From positions 1-29,636 of the forward strand of contig CAYUXF010000015.1 of assembly GCA_964448755.1 (NCBI GenBank): DNA of 29,636 nt. The letters run 5' to 3'. The translations under genes were made by a program, and so were the position numbers. This document shows, in pieces, positions 25,749 through 29,636 of this stretch. The stretch comes from CAYUXF01 sp964448755 (GTDB lineage Bacteria > Margulisbacteria > Termititenacia > Termititenacales > CAYUXF01). Below the pieces are notes generated by a model that was not told the origin of the DNA, searched no databases, and saw only the letters and a list, made by a program, of their open reading frames with translations. Within the stretch, counting starts at the first letter, position 1; every line of letters begins with the position of its first letter.

Positions 25749-25838
25749 ATGCTATTAGTTCAAGAAAAATTACTGGTTAGTAAGAAAATGTTTTCCAATA
25801 TTCGGAAAATATATTTCAATCTCATCTTTCCCTCCTAA
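25749..25838 (+). CDS. Leader ORF of homospermidine synthase, 29 aa, leaderless
   Basis: ATG 25749 to TAA 25838, starting 6 nt after TATAAT without SD, the same geometry as the leaderless genes in this window. The peptide starts MLLVQEKLLVSKK and ends FPS-stop. Codons 14-22 form a 9-bp hairpin at RNA level (25788-25796 with 25804-25812). The last three codons CCC UCC UAA (25830-25838) are complementary, with one G-U, to UUGGGAGGG (25903-25911), the SD region of the synthase. The stop lies 2 nt before a terminator-like hairpin. I infer a regulatory leader peptide; the peptide itself matches nothing I know. Confidence 0.55.
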   Translation: MLLVQEKLLVSKKMFSNIRKIYFNLIFPS

Positions 25839-25840
25839 TA

Positions 25841-25887
25841 GAGAACGCAGTCCATTCTAAAAGGATTGCTTCTCAGTTTTTGATTTT
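25841..25887 (+). terminator. Terminator-like hairpin in the homospermidine synthase leader (putative attenuator)
   Basis: GAGAACGCAGTCC (25841-25853) pairs with GGATTGCTTCTC (25863-25874) as 12 bp including one G-U and a single bulged C, with a 9-nt loop. TTTTTGATTTT follows at 25877-25887. The T-tract lies only on the side of the synthase gene, so it acts in the plus direction. It is the only good intrinsic-terminator-like structure I see, and it sits in front of a gene rather than behind one. Confidence 0.6.
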
Positions 25888-25902
25888 CCTTTAATGATTT
25901 AT

Positions 25903-25918
25903 TTGGGAGGGCTTTTAT
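25903..25918 (+). promoter_or_regulatory. Sequestrable ribosome binding site of homospermidine synthase
   Basis: GGGAGGG (25905-25911) lies 7 nt before the ATG at 25919. Positions 25903-25911 can pair over 9 nt with the end of the leader ORF (25830-25838), enclosing the terminator-like hairpin. Confidence 0.6.
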
Positions 25919-27370
25919 ATGTTATTCTTTGATAAAAAAATTTTAATTATTGGCTATGGTTCAGTTGCTAAGTGTGCACTGCCTATATTATTAAGGCATG
26001 TAGATATTAGTTTGAAAAATATTACTATTCTGGATTTTGCTGACAAAAAAAATGAACTAAAAGCATGGGTTGCTAAGGGTGTTAATTATATTCAAGAAAA
26101 AATTACACCAACAAGTATGATTAATCTTTTGCCTAAATATGTTCAGCCTGGAGGTTTGGTTATCGATCTGGCATGGAATATTGAATGTGATAGCATGCTT
26201 AACTGGTGTCATGATCATCAAGTTTTATATATAAATACATCTGTAGAAGAATGGGATCCTTATGATAAGTTAGATGAAAAAACACCTTTCCAGAAATCAT
26301 TGCATTATCGTCAGATGAATATTCGTAAAATGGTCAGTAGTTGGCAAAAACCAATGACGACAGCAGTAATTGATCATGGTGCTAATCCGGGGTTAATATC
26401 TCATTTTACTAAACAAGGAATTTTAGATATTGCGCAAAAAGTAGTCTCAGATAAAGATACTTTGCAGAAAGACAAACAAATATTTATTGATTTAATTGCC
26501 AAAAAAGATTTTCCGCAATTAGCTATGAGATTGGGTATTAAGGTTATTCATATTAGCGAACGAGATACTCAAATTACTAATCAGCCGAAAGCAATTAATG
26601 AATTTGTCGGAACCTGGAGTATTGATGGGCTGCACGAGGAGGGGATTGCTCCTGCCGAAATGGGCTGGGGGACACATGAGAAAAACGTGCCTATGTTTGC
26701 ATCTTTTCCTCCGTATGGGCCTAGAAATCAAATATTTTTAGCGCAAATGGGAATGAATACATGGGTGCGGTCTTGGGTGCCTAATACTGAAATTATTGGT
26801 ATGGTCATTCGTCATGCAGAAGCTTTTAGTATTTCTGACTACTTGACAGTTAGCGAAAATGATACTGTTATCTATCGGCCAACCGTTCATTATGCATATA
26901 TGCCTTGCAATGAAACTTTGTCATCTCTTCAGGAGTTGCGTTGTAGAAATTATGAAATTCAAGATAATCTAAGAATAATGAGTGATGAAATAATAGACGG
27001 CGATGATATTTTAGGGGCATTGCTGATGGGGCATCAATATAAATCATGGTGGACAGGCAGTATGCTAAGTATTAAAGAATCGCGACAACTTGTGCCACAT
27101 CAAAATGCGACAACAGTGCAGGTTGCTATTGGTGTTGTTTCGGCAATTTGTTGGATGATTGAAAATCCGAATCAAGGACTAAAAATTCCCGATGATTTGC
27201 CGCACGATTATATTTTAAAAATTGCCAGACCTTATTTAGGTGACTTTGTTTCTATTCCGGTCGAGTGGACTCCATTTAAAAACCATCGGATTTTCTTTAA
27301 AGAAAATCCGAATGCACAGCTCGATCAAAAAAACAGCTGGTGTTTTAATAATTTTTTATTTAGGAATTAA
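25919..27370 (+). CDS. hss: Homospermidine synthase (saccharopine dehydrogenase-like fold)
   Basis: 483 aa, the typical size of bacterial homospermidine synthase, which makes sym-homospermidine from two putrescines (or putrescine plus spermidine) with NAD as a recycling cofactor. The Rossmann loop is I-I-G12-Y-G14-S-V-A. Family segments INTSVEEWDP (105-114) and IDHGANPGLISHF (151-163) are present, and the C-terminal WWTGSMLS stretch also fits. Strong SD. The GC content by eye is lower than in the flanking housekeeping genes, and codons lean to A/T endings. It heads a plus-strand trio inserted between minus-strand genes. A carboxynorspermidine/saccharopine dehydrogenase is the alternative but fits less well. 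Confidence 0.88.
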   Translation: MLFFDKKILIIGYGSVAKCALPILLRHVDISLKNITILDFADKKNELKAWVAKGVNYIQEKITPTSMINLLPKYVQPGGLVIDLAWNIECDSMLNWCHDHQVLYINTSVEEWDPYDKLDEKTPFQKSLHYRQMNIRKMVSSWQKPMTTAVIDHGANPGLISHFTKQGILDIAQKVVSDKDTLQKDKQIFIDLIAKKDFPQLAMRLGIKVIHISERDTQITNQPKAINEFVGTWSIDGLHEEGIAPAEMGWGTHEKNVPMFASFPPYGPRNQIFLAQMGMNTWVRSWVPNTEIIGMVIRHAEAFSISDYLTVSENDTVIYRPTVHYAYMPCNETLSSLQELRCRNYEIQDNLRIMSDEIIDGDDILGALLMGHQYKSWWTGSMLSIKESRQLVPHQNATTVQVAIGVVSAICWMIENPNQGLKIPDDLPHDYILKIARPYLGDFVSIPVEWTPFKNHRIFFKENPNAQLDQKNSWCFNNFLFRN

Positions 27371-27382
27371 GGGAGGAAATTT

Positions 27383-27769
27383 ATGAGTAATAAAGTAATT
27401 TACATTACTAAGGACGATTATAATGAATTACAGGATTTGATTAAAGCTGCTCGTGAGTTTAAGCTTGAAGAAAATGATTCTCTAAATGATCTTCAGTCAG
27501 AGTTAAATAAAGCAAAAATAATTGAAAGAGAATATTTTCCTAAAAACTATATTTCTATGTACTCAATAGTAGAGCTGATTGATTTAAAAAGTAACGAAAT
27601 GATTAGACATCAAATTGTTTTTCCGGAGGAAGCGGATATAGATAAACAAAAAATATCAGTTCTTGCTCCACTAGGAGTGGCTTTGATTGGTGAAAAAGAA
27701 AATACGGAAATTGAACTTAATTTAGTTTATGGCAGAAGTAGATTTAGAATAAATAAAGTAATATTATAA
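27383..27769 (+). CDS. Rnk/GreA-GreB C-terminal domain protein
   Basis: 128 aa. A short N-terminal helix pair (about 8-50) is followed by a GreA/GreB C-terminal FKBP-like domain: SMYSIVELIDLKSNEMI, VFPEEADIDKQKISVLAPLGVALIG. This is the layout of Rnk, which binds RNA polymerase but has a shortened coiled coil lacking the acidic tip of GreA, so transcript-cleavage stimulation is unlikely. The usual GDEIEW motif is altered to NTEIELN. SD GGGAGG; starts 12 nt after hss, so co-transcribed. A link to hss regulation is possible but unproven. Confidence 0.75.
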   Translation: MSNKVIYITKDDYNELQDLIKAAREFKLEENDSLNDLQSELNKAKIIEREYFPKNYISMYSIVELIDLKSNEMIRHQIVFPEEADIDKQKISVLAPLGVALIGEKENTEIELNLVYGRSRFRINKVIL

Positions 27770-27827
27770 ATTCTTTATTTAGCATTCAAATTAAATTTTA
27801 TATAAAAAATAAAAGGAGATATTCGGT

Positions 27828-28373
27828 ATGATTGGTCATTTATTGATTGCTATTCTTATTTTTATTACTAGGGTAGTTGATGTTACGCTTGGTACAATTA
27901 AAATAAAATTTATATCACGTGGCTGTAAATTATTTCCACCTCTATTGGCTTTTGTTGAAGTTTCGATTTGGTTGTTGGCAATTCGTCAAATAATGACTAA
28001 TTTAGATAACCCTGTTTGTTTTATTGCTTATGCCTTGGGTTATGCTTGTGGAACTTATTCAGGCATAAAAATTGAAGAAAAACTTGCTACAGGAATTTTA
28101 ATGGTGACTTTTATTGTTAATAGTAAAGCATCGGTCCTTCCTGCTATTTTAGAAAAAAATCACTTTGCTTATACTAAGATAGCTGCAAGTGGCTCTTATG
28201 ACAAAGTTAATATGTTTTTTTCTGTGATTAAGCGTCGTGCCTTAAATGATTTTATTATGCTTATTGAAAAAAACGATCCCAAGTGTTTTTATTCGATAAC
28301 TGATGTTCATTCTGTTGGCAAACGGACCGGGGATATTCCTAATCTTCAGAGATCTTCAAAATTATTTTTATAA
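27828..28373 (+). CDS. UPF0316 (DUF5698 + DUF2179) membrane protein
   Basis: 181 aa. Three N-terminal hydrophobic segments include the family motif ITRVVDVTLGTIKIKFISRG and YALGYACGTYSGIKIEEKLA. A soluble C-terminal DUF2179 domain (about 105-170) contains VIKRRALNDFIMLIEKNDPKCFYSITDV. Function of the family is unknown; DUF2179 domains may bind a small ligand. SD AAGGAGAT. It ends 7 nt before the stop of the convergent FAH gene. Last gene of the hss trio. Confidence 0.85.
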   Translation: MIGHLLIAILIFITRVVDVTLGTIKIKFISRGCKLFPPLLAFVEVSIWLLAIRQIMTNLDNPVCFIAYALGYACGTYSGIKIEEKLATGILMVTFIVNSKASVLPAILEKNHFAYTKIAASGSYDKVNMFFSVIKRRALNDFIMLIEKNDPKCFYSITDVHSVGKRTGDIPNLQRSSKLFL

Positions 28374-28380
28374 ACAGGTT

Positions 28381-28992
28381 TTAAACAATGTTATTACTTA
28401 TTTTGCCAATTTTTTCTATTTCAATTGTTATCTCGTCGCCTTTTTGTAATGGGCCAATGCCGGAAGGGGTGCCGGTTAAAATAATATCGTCGGGGTAGAG
28501 TGTCATGATCTGCGAGACAAAAGCAACTATTTCGTAAACGTTAAAGATCATATCTGCTGTATTAGAATCCTGAACTATCTTGCCGTTAAGAATGGCTTTA
28601 ATGTTAAGTTTTGTCGGATCAAGATCTTTAGCCGGTGTGATCTCTTTGCTGATCGGGCAGAACGTATCGAACGATTTAGCGCGCGTCCATTGACCATCTT
28701 TTTTTTGCAGATCGCGGGCGGTGACATCGTTAGCGCAGAGATACCCCTTAATATAATCTCTGGCAACTCCTTGCTCGATCTCTTTAGCTGTTTTGCCAAT
28801 GACGATTGCCAGCTCTGCTTCATAATCTATCTGGCCTGCCATTTTTGGGTAAATAATCTTGTCGCCGTCATAGATAATTGTTGTCGGTGGTTTTAAAAAA
28901 ATTACCGGTTCGGTGGGCAGTTCCATGCCCAGCTCTTCAGCGTGTTTTTTGTAGTTGAGCCCAACACAGATAATTTTAGATGGTTTAAGCAT
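28381..28992 (-). CDS. Fumarylacetoacetate hydrolase-family protein
   Basis: 203 aa, single FAH domain of the short (FAHD1/YcgM-like) type. Members hydrolyse acylpyruvates or decarboxylate oxaloacetate using Mg. Metal ligands E58, E60 (IDYEAELAIVIG) and D89 (CANDVTARD) are present, with the K in QWTRAKSFDTFCP and the TGTPSGIGPL signature. The start overlaps the end of the uracil-DNA glycosylase gene by 8 nt and has an AGAGG SD. The substrate cannot be told from sequence. Confidence 0.88.
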   Translation of the reverse strand: MLKPSKIICVGLNYKKHAEELGMELPTEPVIFLKPPTTIIYDGDKIIYPKMAGQIDYEAELAIVIGKTAKEIEQGVARDYIKGYLCANDVTARDLQKKDGQWTRAKSFDTFCPISKEITPAKDLDPTKLNIKAILNGKIVQDSNTADMIFNVYEIVAFVSQIMTLYPDDIILTGTPSGIGPLQKGDEITIEIEKIGKISNNIV

Positions 28993-29584
28993 TGACCTCT
29001 TCGAGTTTTTTGAATTCTATGGCGGATTTAATTGCTTTGAGGTCCTGCCAGGTGATCCATTTTGGTTTGCCGACCTCTTTTGAAGGGTTTCTCAATAGAT
29101 AAGCGGGGTGAAAAATAATAGTGGTGTCTACACCTTCGTAGGTGTGCCAGGCACCGCGCTCTTTAGAAATAGTCATTTGTTCGCCCAGGAGAGCTTTCAT
29201 AGCAACAGCGCCAACCAGAACGATTATCTTAGGTTTGATAATGGCAATTTGTTCTTTGAGCCAGTGGTGGCAGGAGTTGACCTCTTCTTTTTCCGGGTTA
29301 CGGTTAGCGGGCGGCCGGCATTTGCAGATATTGGTAATGTAAGTATCTTCACCGCGTTTGATATCAACAGCTTCTAACATCTGGGTCAGTAATTTACCGG
29401 CCCGGCCAATGAAAGGGATGCCTTGTTCATCCTCATCGGCGCCGGGTGCTTCACCTATCAGCATTAAGTCGGCATTAATATTTCCTTCGGCAAAAACTAC
29501 CTGTTTGCGCTGTTCGGCAAGTGTACAGGCAGAACACTTTAGGCATAACTGTTTTAGTTCTTCATGTTGCTCTGCTTTTTGCAT
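28985..29584 (-). CDS. Family 4 uracil-DNA glycosylase, 4Fe-4S type
   Basis: 199-aa base-excision repair enzyme removing uracil from DNA. Cluster cysteines are C17 and C20 in CLKCSACTLAEQR, C89 in NICKCRPPANRNP and C105. The active-site GEAPGADEDEQG (44-55) and FIGRAG are family 4 signatures, with HPAYLLRNPS near the C-terminus. ATG 29584 has no SD; a perfect TATAAT ends 7 nt upstream. First gene of a two-gene operon with the FAH protein. Confidence 0.95.
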   Translation of the reverse strand: MQKAEQHEELKQLCLKCSACTLAEQRKQVVFAEGNINADLMLIGEAPGADEDEQGIPFIGRAGKLLTQMLEAVDIKRGEDTYITNICKCRPPANRNPEKEEVNSCHHWLKEQIAIIKPKIIVLVGAVAMKALLGEQMTISKERGAWHTYEGVDTTIIFHPAYLLRNPSKEVGKPKWITWQDLKAIKSAIEFKKLEEVNA

Positions 29585-29591
29585 AGGTTAG

Positions 29592-29620
29592 ATTATATTC
29601 TCTAATTGTGGTGAGAACAA
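29592..29620 (-). promoter_or_regulatory. Promoter of the uracil-DNA glycosylase operon
   Basis: Minus strand TTGTTC (29620 to 29615), 17-bp spacer, TATAAT (29597 to 29592), then ATG 29584 after 7 nt. The mRNA is predicted leaderless. Confidence 0.6.
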
Positions 29621-29636
29621 GTATTAAGAGCGCTCT

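Noticed and set aside
29627..29636. Perfect palindrome AGAGCGCTCT at the window edge
   Set aside because: It is cut off by the window end, and a similar GAGCGCTC occurs by the hisB SD; too short to interpret.
1..29636. Search for CRISPR arrays, tRNA/rRNA genes, insertion sequences, toxin-antitoxin or defence genes
   Set aside because: No direct-repeat array, cloverleaf, transposase or nuclease cassette seen on either strand; gaps are too small to hide one.

Overview
The window reads as a compact, moderately AT-rich bacterial chromosome from a Gram-negative (diderm) lineage that I cannot place with certainty. A lipid A acyltransferase, a lipoprotein, a FecR-like exported protein and a giant outer-membrane beta-barrel protein argue for an outer membrane. 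An RNase Y - YmdB - YhaM cluster, a type III pantothenate kinase and a homospermidine synthase are compatible with an uncultured candidate phylum such as Margulisbacteria/WOR-1 or a relative. That placement is inference.

Layout. 1-2346: RNA-turnover operon (3' part of rny, ymdB-like phosphoesterase, yhaM-like exoribonuclease). 2445-5310: serine-type operon (class V aminotransferase, serA) behind a good sigma-70-type promoter. 5348-6760: prepilin peptidase and two pseudopilins. 6766-7656: lipid A acyltransferase on the minus strand. 7764-7892: a 42-codon ORF with a strong Shine-Dalgarno (SD) site. 7897-10282 (minus strand): rluD-type pseudouridine synthase, FecR-like/PGWG protein, coaX. 10371-16995: beta-propeller lipoprotein and an 1866-codon SprA-like outer-membrane protein. 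17037-20574: ruvB, hisB, ftsH. 20571-22703: divergent hemW and D-lactate dehydrogenase sharing one tiny bidirectional promoter. 22707-25658 (minus strand): lepA and a two-gene ChrA transporter. 25749-28373: homospermidine synthase with an elaborate leader, an Rnk/GreA-C protein and a UPF0316 membrane protein. 28381-29584 (minus strand): FAH-family hydrolase and family 4 uracil-DNA glycosylase.

Two regulatory themes stand out. First, ten starts, nearly all at the head of transcription units, have a -10-like hexamer ending only 6-11 nt upstream and no SD, so their mRNAs are predicted to be leaderless or nearly so. Other genes, mostly operon-internal, have SD sites. Second, the homospermidine synthase leader holds a leaderless 29-codon ORF whose last codons (CCC UCC UAA) are complementary over 9 nt to the SD of the synthase gene. 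A bulged hairpin followed by a T-tract is nested between the two halves. This looks like leader-peptide attenuation of a polyamine enzyme and is the best candidate here for something undescribed.

Gene ends are extremely compact: all five convergent pairs are 3-7 nt apart or overlap, and I see no intrinsic terminators at gene ends. I found no rRNA, tRNA, CRISPR array, insertion sequence or prophage.
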